From an uncultured Myxococcales bacterium (GTDB taxonomy: Bacteria > Myxococcota > Myxococcia > Myxococcales > Myxococcaceae): a DNA stretch of 64,000 nt. Below, piece after piece: positions 27,776 to 36,656 of this stretch. The DNA lies in the NCBI GenBank assembly GCA_937980205.1, contig CALJKW010000024.1, positions 1 to 64,000 on the forward strand, given 5' to 3'. The notes below the pieces were generated by a model. That model was not told the DNA's origin and searched no databases. It saw nothing but the letters and a program-made list of their open reading frames with translations. Made by a program: the position numbers and the translations under genes. Positions within the stretch are counted from its first letter, which is position 1; every line of letters begins with the position of its first letter.

Positions 27776-29333
27776 GGTCCACCTCCTCGGCCGGCCGGCC
27801 GCGCGTCGCCAGTCCCGGCGAAAGGTCGATGGGGTCCGCCACCACCACGTCGGCGCCGGCGCTGCGCAGCTGCTGCTCCTGCTCGAGGCGGTCGACGCCG
27901 ACGAGGTAGCCGGCGTGCGCGGCGCGAGCGCTCGCCAGGCCCGCCGGGCTCGCTTCGAAGACCGCCACCTCGTCGGGGCCGAAGCCCAGCTCCCCTGCCG
28001 CGCCGACCCAGGCTTCGGGCGTCGGCTGCCCGCCGTCGCTCACCGTCAGCCCCGCGAAGACCGCGTCGAGCTCGCCGGCGAGCCCGGCCGCCTCGAGCGT
28101 CGCGCGCACGAAGCGGCTCGCCGAGACGACCCCGGTGATGAGGCCGGCGCCCCGCGCCGCCTTGACGAAGCGCAGGGTGCCCTCGTAGCGCTCGGCGCCC
28201 TCGAGCTCGAGCCGCTCGAGGAACAGCTCTGTCTCCCGCTCGCACAGCGCCTCGACGGTCTGCGCCGGCAGCTCGATGCCGCGCGAGGCGAGGAACGCGC
28301 CCACCCCCTCGGGCGGGGACCGGCCCTCGAAGTGCTCCGCCCAGTCGCGGATCGCGTCGAACGGCACGAACGCCTGGTTCGCCTCGCGCGCGCGGCGCCG
28401 CAGGTAGTAGTCGAACAGCTCCTTCCAGGTCTCGGCGTGCAGCGCGGTGCTCTCGGTGAGCACGCCCTCGAGGCGGAACAGGCAGGCGCGAATGCGCGGC
28501 GGCAGGCCCAGCGGCGTGCGAGATCGCGGCGGCTCGCCGAGGATGTACGCGTCGACGGCGTGGGCGAACCCCTCGTCTTCGTTCGACAGCGTCACGTGGC
28601 GCGCGAACCGCTGCACCTCGGCGGCCGCGTTCCCCATCGCGATGCCCATGCCGGCGACCTTCAGCATCGGCACGTCGTTGAGCATGTCGCCCACCGTCGC
28701 GATCGCCCCGAGGGGAATGCCGGTGAGCCGCGACGCCTCGCGCACCACCATGCCCTTGTTCGCCTCGGGGTGCGTCACGTCGACGTACGCGGACGCGGAC
28801 CGGGCCGCCGACGCCTCGGAGCCGAGCCGCGCGATCAGCTCGGCCTCGCAGCGCGCCAGCAGTCGCCGGTCTTCGCTCACCCCGACGATCTTGACCGCCG
28901 CGTCGAGCAGCCCGTGCAGGTCGCCGGTCACCACCGGGTCGAAGCCGACCACCGTGCGCTCGCGCGCCACCCGCGGCGCGTCGAGCCGCCGCACGAACCA
29001 GTCGGGCCCCCGGTAGATCCAGACGTCGAGGCCCTCGGCGAGCAGGTAGTCGACGGCCTCGCGCGCGACCTCCGGATCGACCGTTCGCTGCGCCAGCACC
29101 GTCTCGAGATCGGGCCTCACGTACATGCCGCCGTTGAACGCCGCCACCGGCGCCGTGATCCGCAGCAGCTCGACCAGGCGCGCGAGGCCCCGCGGCGGCC
29201 GCCCGCTCGTCACGGTGAACCGCACGCCGGCCTCGCGCAGCCGCGCGACCGCCTCGATCGTGCCCTCGGTCACCACCTTCTCCGGCGTGACCAGCGTCCC
29301 GTCCACGTCTGCGATCACCAGCTCGATCTTCAT
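27762..29333 (-). CDS. Fusion of Cof-type HAD phosphatase and degenerate beta-phosphoglucomutase-like HAD
   Basis: 523 residues. The N-terminal domain (1-265) is an intact Cof/HAD-IIB phosphatase: nucleophile motif IADVDGTL (Asp9, Asp11), TSGRPPRG, NKGMVV (Lys193) and GDMLNDVPML. The C-terminal domain (about 281-500) aligns by pattern with beta-phosphoglucomutase-type HAD-IA proteins, but its key residues are lost. The usual FDLDG is FRLEG (Arg287, Glu289), GKPAPE is GQPTPE (Gln436) and FEDSPAG is FEASPAG (Ala461). It is probably a non-catalytic regulatory or scaffolding domain. First gene of the minus-strand directon; overlaps ppk2 and diverges from the aldolase gene. Confidence 0.88.
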   Translation of the reverse strand: MKIELVIADVDGTLVTPEKVVTEGTIEAVARLREAGVRFTVTSGRPPRGLARLVELLRITAPVAAFNGGMYVRPDLETVLAQRTVDPEVAREAVDYLLAEGLDVWIYRGPDWFVRRLDAPRVARERTVVGFDPVVTGDLHGLLDAAVKIVGVSEDRRLLARCEAELIARLGSEASAARSASAYVDVTHPEANKGMVVREASRLTGIPLGAIATVGDMLNDVPMLKVAGMGIAMGNAAAEVQRFARHVTLSNEDEGFAHAVDAYILGEPPRSRTPLGLPPRIRACLFRLEGVLTESTALHAETWKELFDYYLRRRAREANQAFVPFDAIRDWAEHFEGRSPPEGVGAFLASRGIELPAQTVEALCERETELFLERLELEGAERYEGTLRFVKAARGAGLITGVVSASRFVRATLEAAGLAGELDAVFAGLTVSDGGQPTPEAWVGAAGELGFGPDEVAVFEASPAGLASARAAHAGYLVGVDRLEQEQQLRSAGADVVVADPIDLSPGLATRGRPAEEVDLVGY

Positions 29334-29373
29334 GCACGATCAATAATCGCGCGCGCGCGGGCTCCTCATTAGT

Positions 29374-29389
29374 TGTCACGCGCTTCGCA
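29374..29389 (+). promoter_or_regulatory. Sigma-54-like -24/-12 element before the aldolase operon
   Basis: TGTCAC, five bases, TCGCA: it matches the TGGCAC-N5-TTGCA pattern except for one G of the -24 doublet and one T of -12. The position fits well: the start point would be about 15 nt before the aldolase ATG, with GGGAGGAG between. It is weaker than the element at 14908. Confidence 0.25.
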
Positions 29390-29415
29390 TTCGCGACGGG
29401 GGAGGAGCCGCACCA

Positions 29416-30468
29416 ATGTCTGACATACCTGAGCGCAGCACCGCAGCCGTTGCGCGGGCGCTGGTCGCCGGCGGCAAGGGCATTCTGGCGGCAGACGAGA
29501 CAATTCCGACGATTACGACGCGGCTCGCGAAACACGGCATCGAGTCGACGTTCTTCTCGCGCCGCGACTACCGCGAGCTGTTCTTCAGTACGTCTGGCAT
29601 TGGCGCCTTCATCGGCGGTGTCATCCTCCAGGACGAGACGATTCGACAGCCCAGCAGCACCGGCCATTCGCTCGTCGCGCTGCTCGCGGAGCGCGGCATC
29701 GTGCCCGGCATCAAGGTCGACGAGGGCACGCACCCGCTCGCCGGCGCTCCGGGAGAGCTCATCACCGAGGGCCTCGACGGCCTGCGCACCCGGCTCGAGG
29801 AGTACCGCCACCTCGGCGCCCGCTTCGCGAAGTGGCGGGCGCTGTTCATCATCGCCGACGACCGCCCGAGCGCCCGCTGCGTGCTGGCCAACGCCCAGGC
29901 CCTCGCGCGCTACGCGGCGCTCTGCCAGGAGCAGGGCCTGGTTCCCATCGTCGAGCCCGAGGTGCTGATCGTCGGCGCGCACCCGCTCGGCCGCTGCGAG
30001 CAGGTCACCTCGCTCGTGCTGCGCGTCGTCTTCGATGCCCTCGACGACCAGCGCGTGTCGCTGGAGAGCTTGGTGCTCAAGCCGAGCATGGTGACCGCCG
30101 GCAGCGCCGCGCCGGTGCAGGCCTCGGTCGAGGAGGTCGCCGCCGCGACGGTGCGCACCCTCTCGCGCCACGTGCCGCCCGCCGTGCCCGCGGTCGTCTT
30201 CCTCTCCGGCGGCCAGAGCCCGGTGCTCGCCACCCGGCACCTCGACGCCATCAACCGGCTCTTGCCCTCCGCGCCGTGGACGCTGAGCTACTCGTACGGC
30301 CGCGCGCTGCAGGACGAGGCGCTGGCGGCGTGGCGGGGCCGCCCGGAGAACGTCGCCGCGGCCCAGCGCGCCTTCTTCCACCGCGCCCGGTGCTGCTCTG
30401 CCGCCGCGCGCGGCCAGTACGGCAGCGAGACGGAAGCGGTGACCGAGAGCCTTCCGACGTCGGCATGA
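29416..30468 (+). CDS. fba: Class I fructose-bisphosphate aldolase
   Basis: 350 residues of the eukaryote-like class I (Schiff-base) aldolase family. KGILAADET is the N-terminal phosphate/active-site motif. ARFAKWRALF carries the catalytic lysine equivalent to rabbit Lys146 (here Lys139). PIVEPEVLI provides the acidic pair and LVLKPSMVTAG the Schiff-base lysine (Lys222). LSGGQSP and SYSYGRALQDEAL complete the family. A GGGAGGAG ribosome-binding site precedes the ATG. It heads an operon with phosphoketolase (33 bp downstream) and acetate kinase. In this context it may cleave or form fructose-1,6-bisphosphate to balance triose and hexose phosphates around the phosphoketolase route. Confidence 0.95.
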   Translation: MSDIPERSTAAVARALVAGGKGILAADETIPTITTRLAKHGIESTFFSRRDYRELFFSTSGIGAFIGGVILQDETIRQPSSTGHSLVALLAERGIVPGIKVDEGTHPLAGAPGELITEGLDGLRTRLEEYRHLGARFAKWRALFIIADDRPSARCVLANAQALARYAALCQEQGLVPIVEPEVLIVGAHPLGRCEQVTSLVLRVVFDALDDQRVSLESLVLKPSMVTAGSAAPVQASVEEVAAATVRTLSRHVPPAVPAVVFLSGGQSPVLATRHLDAINRLLPSAPWTLSYSYGRALQDEALAAWRGRPENVAAAQRAFFHRARCCSAAARGQYGSETEAVTESLPTSA

Positions 30469-30501
30469 CGCAGTCAATCACTCACACACAGGAGAGCGGC
30501 C

Positions 30502-33003
30502 GTGGCAAATCAGACACTGAATCGTGAACCGCGGGTGGCGCGCGAGCCGGGGCTCCCGCATGGCGGCAACGGAGCAGGCCCGGTGTCCGCCCGCGCCGAG
30601 GGAGGGCGGGCGGCGGCGGAGAAGAAGAAGCAGCACGGCCCCGCCGGCCCGCTCAGCGCCCGCGAGCTCGAGCTGGTCAACGCCTGGTGGCGCGCCTGCA
30701 ACTACCTCGCGGTGGGCATGATCTACCTCCGAGACAACGCGCTCTTGCGGCGGCCGCTCGAGGTCGAGCACATCAAGCACCGGCTGCTCGGCCACTGGGG
30801 CGCGAGCCCGGCGCTGTCGTTCGTCTGGGCGCACCTCAACCGCCTCATCGTGAAGCACGACCTCGACGTCATCTTCGTCGCCGGGCCCGGCCACGGCGCG
30901 CCGGGCGTGCTCGGCCCCACGTACCTCGACGGCAGCTACTCCGAGGTGTACCCGGACAAGAGCCAGGACGAGGAGGGCATGACGAAGTTCTTCAAGCAGT
31001 TCTCCTTCCCCGGCCACATCGGCAGCCACGTCACGCCCGAGACGCCCGGCTCGATCCACGAGGGTGGGGAGCTCGGCTACAGCCTGTCGCACGCGTACGG
31101 CATGGCGTTCGACAACCCCGACCTCATCGTCGCGTGCGTCGTCGGCGACGGCGAGGCCGAGACCGGGCCGCTCGCCACCGCGTGGCACTCGAACAAGTTC
31201 GTGAATCCGATCCGCGACGGCGCGGTGCTGCCGATCTTGAACCTCAACGGCTACAAGATCGCCAACCCGACCATTCTCTCGCGCATCAGCGAGGACGAGC
31301 TCGAGTCGCTGTTCATCGGCTACGGCTACAAGCCGTACTTCGTCGAGGGCTCCGACCCCCCGCTCATGCACCAGAAGATGGCCGAGACGCTGGAGCGCGC
31401 CGTCGGCGAGATCCGCACCCTCCAGCGCACCGCGCGGCAGACGAGCTCGGCGAAGCGGCCGCGCTGGCCGATGATCGTGCTGCGCTCACCCAAGGGGTGG
31501 ACGGGCCCGAAGGAGCTCGACGGTCACAAGCTCGAGGGCTTCTGGCGCTCGCACCAGGTGCCGTTCGCCGACGTGCGGACGAACCCGGCGCACCTGCGCG
31601 TGCTCGAGGACTGGATGCGCAGCTACCGGCCCGAGGAGCTGTTCGACGCCCGCGGCACCCTCATCCCCGAGCTGCAGGCGCTCTCGCCGAAGAACCACCG
31701 GCGCATGGGCTCGAACCCGCACGCGAACGGCGGGGTGCTGCGCAAGGACCTCAAGCTGCCCGACTACCGCGCGTACGCGGTGGCGGTGACGACACGCGGC
31801 ACCTCGCTGCACGAGAACACGAAGCCGCTCGGCGAGTTTCTGCGCGACGTGATGCGCAACAACATGACCACGTTCCGCGTCTTCGGGCCCGACGAGACGG
31901 CGTCGAACCGGCTCCAGTCGATCTACGAGGTCAGCAAGAAGACGTGGATGGCGGACCTGCTGCCGGAGGACTCCGACGGCGGCGAGCTCGCGCGCGACGG
32001 CCGCGTGATGGAGATGCTCTCCGAGCACACCCTGCTCGGCTGGCTCGAGGGCTACCTGCTCACCGGGCGGCACGGCTTCTTCCACACCTACGAGGCGTTC
32101 GCGCACGTCATCGACTCGATGTTCAACCAGCACGCGAAGTGGCTCGACATCAGCCGCAAGGTGAGCTGGCGCGCGCCGGTCGCGTCCGAGAACATTCTCC
32201 TCTCGTCGACGGTCTGGCGGCAGGACCACAACGGCTTCTCGCACCAGGACCCGGGCTTCATCGACCTCGTCACCAACAAGGCGCCGGCGGTGACGCGCAT
32301 CTACCTGCCGCCCGACGCGAACACGCTGCTCGTGGTCGCCGACCAGTGCCTGCGCAGCACCGACTGCGTGAACGTCATCGTCGCCGACAAGCAGAAGCAC
32401 CTGCAGTTCTGCACCATCGACGAGGCGGCCATTCACTGCGCGAAGGGCCTGGGCATCTGGGCCCGCGCCAGCACCGATCGCGGCGAAGAGCCCGACGTGG
32501 TGCTCGCCAGCTGCGGCGACGTCGCCACGCAAGAGGCGCTCGCGGCCGCGTCGATTCTCCGCCTGCGGGTGCCCGACCTGAAGCTGCGCTTCGTCAACGT
32601 CGTCGACCTGTTCCGCCTCGCGCTGGCGGGCGAGCACCCGAACGGCTCGTCGGCGAGCGAGCTCGACGGCATCTTCACCACCGACAAGCCCATCATCTTC
32701 AGCTTCCACGGCTACCCGACGCTGATTCACAAGCTCGCGTACAAGATGACGAACCACGCGAACCTGCACGTTCACGGCTACCGCGAGCGCGGCAACATCA
32801 ACACGCCGTTCGAGCTGGCGCTGCTCAACCGCACGTCGCGCTTCGATCTCGCCATCGACGTGATCGATCGCGTGCCCCGGCTGCGGGAGAAGGCCGGCCA
32901 CCTCAAGGAAGAGCTGCGGAACGCGATCATCGACAACCTCCGCTACGCGCACGAGCACGGCGCCGATCGGCCGGAGATCGCCGACTGGGTCTGGCCCGAC
33001 TGA
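30502..33003 (+). CDS. xfp: Xylulose-5-phosphate/fructose-6-phosphate phosphoketolase
   Basis: 833 residues from a GTG with AGGAGAG upstream. After a divergent, Lys-rich N-terminal extension (about 1-50), the ThDP-dependent phosphoketolase core is complete. It includes AGPGHGAPGVLGPTYLDG, FSFPGHIGSHVTPETPGSIH, the ThDP-Mg motif VVGDGEAETGPLATAWHSNK, and the C-terminal FSFHGYPTLIHKLAY and RGNINTPFELALLN. It splits xylulose-5-P or fructose-6-P with phosphate into acetyl phosphate plus glyceraldehyde-3-P or erythrose-4-P. The two C4/C3 products are substrates of the transaldolase in the neighbouring fusion protein, and acetyl phosphate is the substrate of the next gene, 12 bp downstream. Confidence 0.97.
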   Translation: MANQTLNREPRVAREPGLPHGGNGAGPVSARAEGGRAAAEKKKQHGPAGPLSARELELVNAWWRACNYLAVGMIYLRDNALLRRPLEVEHIKHRLLGHWGASPALSFVWAHLNRLIVKHDLDVIFVAGPGHGAPGVLGPTYLDGSYSEVYPDKSQDEEGMTKFFKQFSFPGHIGSHVTPETPGSIHEGGELGYSLSHAYGMAFDNPDLIVACVVGDGEAETGPLATAWHSNKFVNPIRDGAVLPILNLNGYKIANPTILSRISEDELESLFIGYGYKPYFVEGSDPPLMHQKMAETLERAVGEIRTLQRTARQTSSAKRPRWPMIVLRSPKGWTGPKELDGHKLEGFWRSHQVPFADVRTNPAHLRVLEDWMRSYRPEELFDARGTLIPELQALSPKNHRRMGSNPHANGGVLRKDLKLPDYRAYAVAVTTRGTSLHENTKPLGEFLRDVMRNNMTTFRVFGPDETASNRLQSIYEVSKKTWMADLLPEDSDGGELARDGRVMEMLSEHTLLGWLEGYLLTGRHGFFHTYEAFAHVIDSMFNQHAKWLDISRKVSWRAPVASENILLSSTVWRQDHNGFSHQDPGFIDLVTNKAPAVTRIYLPPDANTLLVVADQCLRSTDCVNVIVADKQKHLQFCTIDEAAIHCAKGLGIWARASTDRGEEPDVVLASCGDVATQEALAAASILRLRVPDLKLRFVNVVDLFRLALAGEHPNGSSASELDGIFTTDKPIIFSFHGYPTLIHKLAYKMTNHANLHVHGYRERGNINTPFELALLNRTSRFDLAIDVIDRVPRLREKAGHLKEELRNAIIDNLRYAHEHGADRPEIADWVWPD

Positions 33004-33015
33004 CCGGAGCCGCGC

Positions 33016-34233
33016 GTGACGGACCCCGCGCTGCTGGTGCTGAACGCCGGCTCGTCGAGCCTGAAGTTCGCCGTCTTCACCGGCGACGGCGAGCCCCGGG
33101 CCGCGCTCGAGGGTCAGCTCGAGGGCCTCGGCGCGCGACCTCGCCTCGTCGCGCGGCGGCGGGGCGTCGTCGTCGCCGACAAGGCGTGGCCGCCGGGCAC
33201 GCGGCTCGACCACGGCGCCGCCGCCGAGCAGCTCCTCGCGGCGGGCGTGCTGGGAGAGCACACCATCGCCGCGGTCGGCCACCGCATCGTCCACGGAGGC
33301 CCCCGCTTCACCGGCCCGGTGCGCATCGACGACCCCACCCTCGCGGAGCTGGAGGCGCTCGTCCCGCTGGCGAGGCTGCACCAGCCGCGGAGCCTCGCCG
33401 TGGTGCGCGCGGTGATGAAGCGGGCGCCCGGGCTGCCGCAGGTCGCCTGCTTCGACACCGCCTTCCACCGCTCGCAGCCGGCGGTCGCGCAGACCTTCGG
33501 GCTGCCGCGCCGCTACGCCGACGAGGGCGTGCGGCGCTACGGCTTTCACGGCCTGTCGTACGAGTACGTCGCCTCGCTGCTGCCGCGGCTGGCCCCGGCG
33601 GCGGCGCGCGGCCGCACCGTCGTCGCCCACCTGGGCAACGGCGCGAGCCTGTGCGCGCTGCGCGGCGGCCGGAGCATCGCCACGACCATGGGCTTCACCG
33701 CGCTCGACGGCCTGGTGATGGGCACCCGCTGCGGCGCCCTCGACCCCGGCGTCCTGCTCTACCTCATCGACCGCCACGGCCTCGACGCGCGGGCGCTCGA
33801 GCAGCTGCTGTACGAGCAGTCCGGGCTGCTCGGCGTGTCCGGCATCTCGAGCGACATGCGAGACCTGCTCGCCCGGCAGGAAGAGCCCGCCGCGGCCGCC
33901 GCGATCGACCTGTTCGTGTATCGAGTTGCGCGGGAGCTCGGCTCGCTCGCCGCCGCGCTCGGCGGCCTCGACGCGCTCGTCTTCACCGGCGGCATCGGCG
34001 AGAACGCCGCGCCGATTCGCGAGCGCGTGTGCCGCGACGCGCGCTGGCTCGGCCTCGAGCTGGACGAGGAGCTCAACGCATCGGGCGCGCAGCGCATCAG
34101 CCTGCGAGAGAGCCGCGTGGCGGCGTGGGTCGTCTCGACCGACGAGGCCGCGATGATCGCGCGGCACACCAGGGCGCTGCTGGGTGAGGAGACCGCCCTG
34201 GGGGCAGGCGACGTGGCGCCCGCGGCGCGGTGA
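33016..34233 (+). CDS. ackA: Acetate kinase
   Basis: 405 residues from a GTG that follows xfp by 12 bp. All acetate kinase signatures are present: N-terminal LVLNAGSSSLKFAVF, FDTAFHRSQP, RRYGFHGLSYEYV, the phosphate-binding VVAHLGNGASLCAL, TTMGFTALDGLVMGTRCG and FTGGIGENAAPIR. It converts acetyl phosphate plus ADP to acetate plus ATP, recovering the high-energy product of phosphoketolase. No phosphotransacetylase gene lies in the window. The Ala/Arg substitutions common in this protein match the window's base composition and do not suggest recent transfer. Confidence 0.96.
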   Translation: MTDPALLVLNAGSSSLKFAVFTGDGEPRAALEGQLEGLGARPRLVARRRGVVVADKAWPPGTRLDHGAAAEQLLAAGVLGEHTIAAVGHRIVHGGPRFTGPVRIDDPTLAELEALVPLARLHQPRSLAVVRAVMKRAPGLPQVACFDTAFHRSQPAVAQTFGLPRRYADEGVRRYGFHGLSYEYVASLLPRLAPAAARGRTVVAHLGNGASLCALRGGRSIATTMGFTALDGLVMGTRCGALDPGVLLYLIDRHGLDARALEQLLYEQSGLLGVSGISSDMRDLLARQEEPAAAAAIDLFVYRVARELGSLAAALGGLDALVFTGGIGENAAPIRERVCRDARWLGLELDEELNASGAQRISLRESRVAAWVVSTDEAAMIARHTRALLGEETALGAGDVAPAAR

Positions 34234-34287
34234 AGCCGACGGCCTTCGAGTTCCCGTCGCCCGCAAAACCCGCTACACCTGTCTGCC

Positions 34288-35697
34288 ATGACGACCCCCG
34301 TCTCCCGTACCACCGGCGGCGCCGCGTCCTCTTCGCCCCGCGGCGACTACACCATTCAGCGCAATGACACGCTCTCGAAGCTGGCCCAGCGCTTCGGGGT
34401 CAGCGTGGAGCAGCTGCTCGACGCGAACCCGCACATCACCAACAAAGACGTGATTCGCGCGGGCGACCGGCTGGTGGTTCCGCGCGCGCAGGCGCAGCAG
34501 CCGGCGACGACGACGACGACGACGACCACGACGACGACGCAGGGCTGGCGGCCCCAGGGGCCGGCGGCGCGGCCAGGCACGGGCACCCGGCCGGCAGCGG
34601 GTGAAGAGCAGAGCAGCCCGACGGTGCAGGCCCAGACCCCGCGACCGGCGGGCTCGGACGGCCTCGACGGCGTGCGCAGCGGCAACCAGGTGCTCTCGAA
34701 GGGCGCCCAGGGTCCGTTCGTGGCCGAGGCGCAGCAGCTGCTCGTGAAGAACGGCCACCCGCTCGCGCCGTACGGCGCGGACGGAGACTTCGGCGGCGTG
34801 ACCGAAACTGCGGTGAAGACCTTCCAGCGGCAGAACGGCCTGCCCGAGAGCGGGCGCATCGACCAGGCCACGCTGGTGAAGCTCGAGGCGGGGGCCGCCC
34901 AGAGCGTGAAGTACCCCGAGTACGACAAGCTGTTCGCCGACGGCGTGCTGCGCACCACCATCGGCATCGGCTACGACGAGGGCGGCTGGCAGAAGCCGGA
35001 GATCAAGAAGATGGTCGAAGGCCTCGCCGCGCAAGGCTACGAGTCGGTCGACGTGAGCACGATGAGCGACGCGGAGATTCGCACCCGGCTCGGCGTCGAC
35101 CCCGCCACGGTCGACCGCGAGAGCGCCTACTTCGTGAAGACGTTCCAGCACAACGGGAAGGACGTGCGGGCGGTGACCCGGCTCATCACGCCGGACACCC
35201 CGAACGCGAAGCAGAAGTTCGCCGAAGCCACCGCGAACGACGAGGTGGTGCTCTACGGCGGCCACGGGCGCTACGGCTCGGGCCCCGACTTCGACGACAA
35301 GCACAGCGCGGCGGGCAACTTCCGCATCGGCGACCCGTACGAGAGCGGCAAGGTCACGCTGGGTCAGAACGACCTGAGCCGGACCTCGATGACGAAGGAC
35401 TACCAGCTCATGTTCTTCCGCGGCTGCACCACCAACCTGTACCTCGACGACCTGCGCGGCAAGGCGCGCGGCAAGAACGCCGAGAACCTCGACGTCATCG
35501 CCACCAACACGGTGCTGTACTGGGACGACACCGCGAACGACATCCTCGCGGTGACCGGCGGCCTCACCAGCGGCCAGAGCATCGACGAGCTCAAGAGCCA
35601 GCTGAACGCCAACAACGTCTTCAACAAGCCCGGCGAGATGCACGACAAGTTCACCTTCGACGGCTTCCAGCAGAACGCGGTGCAGTCGCACCGGTGA
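34288..35697 (+). CDS. LysM / peptidoglycan-binding protein with candidate clan-CD (caspase-like) domain
   Basis: 469 residues. LysM occupies about 20-65 (YTIQRNDTLSKLAQRFGVSV); an 11-threonine linker (74-84) and disordered stretch follow. A PG_binding_1 domain is at about 138-200 (LLVKNGHPLAPYGADGDFGG, VKTFQRQNGL). The C-terminal 260 residues are not a family I know, but show two hydrophobic strands ending in EVVLYGGHGRYGSG (His326) and YQLMFFRGCTTNLY (Cys380), the His-Gly and Cys pattern of clan CD peptidases. No signal peptide is seen, so export would be by another route. The next gene overlaps its stop (GTGA). Confidence 0.75.
   Translation: MTTPVSRTTGGAASSSPRGDYTIQRNDTLSKLAQRFGVSVEQLLDANPHITNKDVIRAGDRLVVPRAQAQQPATTTTTTTTTTTQGWRPQGPAARPGTGTRPAAGEEQSSPTVQAQTPRPAGSDGLDGVRSGNQVLSKGAQGPFVAEAQQLLVKNGHPLAPYGADGDFGGVTETAVKTFQRQNGLPESGRIDQATLVKLEAGAAQSVKYPEYDKLFADGVLRTTIGIGYDEGGWQKPEIKKMVEGLAAQGYESVDVSTMSDAEIRTRLGVDPATVDRESAYFVKTFQHNGKDVRAVTRLITPDTPNAKQKFAEATANDEVVLYGGHGRYGSGPDFDDKHSAAGNFRIGDPYESGKVTLGQNDLSRTSMTKDYQLMFFRGCTTNLYLDDLRGKARGKNAENLDVIATNTVLYWDDTANDILAVTGGLTSGQSIDELKSQLNANNVFNKPGEMHDKFTFDGFQQNAVQSHR
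34507..34539 (+). repeat. (ACG)n trinucleotide run encoding poly-threonine
   Basis: Eleven threonine codons, ten ACG and one ACC, form a simple repeat within the LysM protein gene. It encodes the flexible linker between LysM and the peptidoglycan-binding domain and could change length by slippage without a frameshift. Confidence 0.9.
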
Positions 35698-36251
35698 GCG
35701 CGCTGCTCGTCCTGGCGCTGCTGGCTCACGATATGAGCAAACACCTGGCCGACCTCGAGGCCCTGGGCAGTTCGAAGGACGTGGTCGGAGCGGTCGACAA
35801 GCTCGGCGCGTCGCTCGACTCGATGGACGAGAAGGTCCGCGAGGCGACCGTGTCGGCCCTGCGCGAGCTGCTCGCCACGCGCGACTTTCCCAGGCTGCTC
35901 GACGACGACTTCACGCCGATCAAGACCCGGCGAAACGTGCTCAAGGCGCTGAGGTACCTCAAAGAGCCGCGCTACACGCCGCGGGTGGTGAAGGCGCTCT
36001 CCGACTCCGAGGCCACGCTCCGGGCCGAGGCCGCGCTGACGCTGTCGGTGTTCGGGGCCGACGCGGCAGAGCGCGAGCTCATCGCCGCGCTCTCGGACCG
36101 GGAGAAAGACGTGCGGTACTACGCCGCCGATGCGCTGGGAGGGCTTCGCACCGACGCAGCGAAGAAGGCCATCTCCGAGCGGCTGGGGGTCGAGACCGAC
36201 AAGACCGTCATCTTCTCGCTGCAGCAGGCCCAGAAGCGTCAGCGTCGCTGA
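35694..36251 (+). CDS. HEAT-repeat protein
   Basis: 185 residues. The GTG at 35694 overlaps the upstream stop (GTGA); an ATG at 35733 (MSKHLADLEAL) would remove a short hydrophobic start and is equally plausible. The body is helical pairs of HEAT/PBS-lyase type: VREATVSALRELLATRDFP, KTRRNVLKALRYLKEP, RAEAALTLSVFGADAAERE and KDVRYYAADALGGLRTDAA. Such proteins are protein-protein interaction scaffolds. The overlap suggests it works with the LysM/caspase-like protein, but no partner can be named. Confidence 0.82.
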   Translation: MSALLVLALLAHDMSKHLADLEALGSSKDVVGAVDKLGASLDSMDEKVREATVSALRELLATRDFPRLLDDDFTPIKTRRNVLKALRYLKEPRYTPRVVKALSDSEATLRAEAALTLSVFGADAAERELIAALSDREKDVRYYAADALGGLRTDAAKKAISERLGVETDKTVIFSLQQAQKRQRR

Positions 36252-36286
36252 AGCCTGCAGGGGCCCGCCGTCGCCCCGCGATTCGG

Positions 36287-36292
36287 TATCGT
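36287..36292 (+). promoter_or_regulatory. Candidate -10 box (TATCGT) of a leaderless transcript
   Basis: TATCGT lies 8 nt before the GTG at 36301 with no Shine-Dalgarno between them. Confidence 0.4.
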
Positions 36293-36300
36293 CCCCACCC

Positions 36301-36615
36301 GTGCAGCGGGCTCGGGTTCACACGGCGGCAGGCGCCTTCGCGACCGTGCTCTCGATGATTCCGTGGAAGCTGCTCGAAGCGGCCGGCGTGAGCGAGCCGG
36401 TCGCCGCGGCCGTCGCCCTCGCGCTGCTGGGGGTCGCGGCGCTCGTCGCGCTCGCCGCGCGAAGAACCGCGTTCGCCCGACGGTCGTACTTCATGCCGGT
36501 CTTCCGCGAAGCCTTCGAGGTGAGCGCGTTCCTGAGGGCCTTTGCGGCCTACGCCGGCGCGTTGGTCGCGCTCGCGCTCGTCGGGGGGTTGCTCTGGCTG
36601 CGCGCGTCACCGTGA
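36301..36615 (+). CDS. Small two-helix membrane protein, unknown
   Basis: 104 residues from a GTG; an internal ATG at 36355 gives 86 residues. Two hydrophobic segments (about residues 36-55, AAAVALALLGVAALVALAA, and 82-100, YAGALVALALVGGLLWL) flank a basic loop containing ARRTAFARRSYFMPVF. No family recognised. The gene is supported by the clean hydrophobic pattern and by a TANNNT box 8 nt before the GTG. It is separated from the HEAT gene by 49 bp. Confidence 0.6.
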   Translation: MQRARVHTAAGAFATVLSMIPWKLLEAAGVSEPVAAAVALALLGVAALVALAARRTAFARRSYFMPVFREAFEVSAFLRAFAAYAGALVALALVGGLLWLRASP

Positions 36616-36644
36616 CCCCAAAGCCATTCGCCGCCCCGGCGAAC

Positions 36645-36650
36645 TACGCT
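36645..36650 (+). promoter_or_regulatory. Candidate -10 box (TACGCT) of a leaderless transcript
   Basis: TACGCT lies 6 nt before the ATG at 36657, the ideal distance for transcription to begin at the A of the start codon. No Shine-Dalgarno is present. Confidence 0.4.
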
Positions 36651-36656
36651 CGCCCC

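Noticed and set aside
28000..29000. Second phosphoglucomutase enzyme as a separate gene
   Set aside because: The frame is continuous with the Cof phosphatase, has no internal start with a ribosome-binding site, and the domain lacks catalytic residues.
34503..34540. (ACG)n run as a CRISPR-like or regulatory repeat
   Set aside because: It is in frame inside a gene, encodes a Thr linker and has no spacers.
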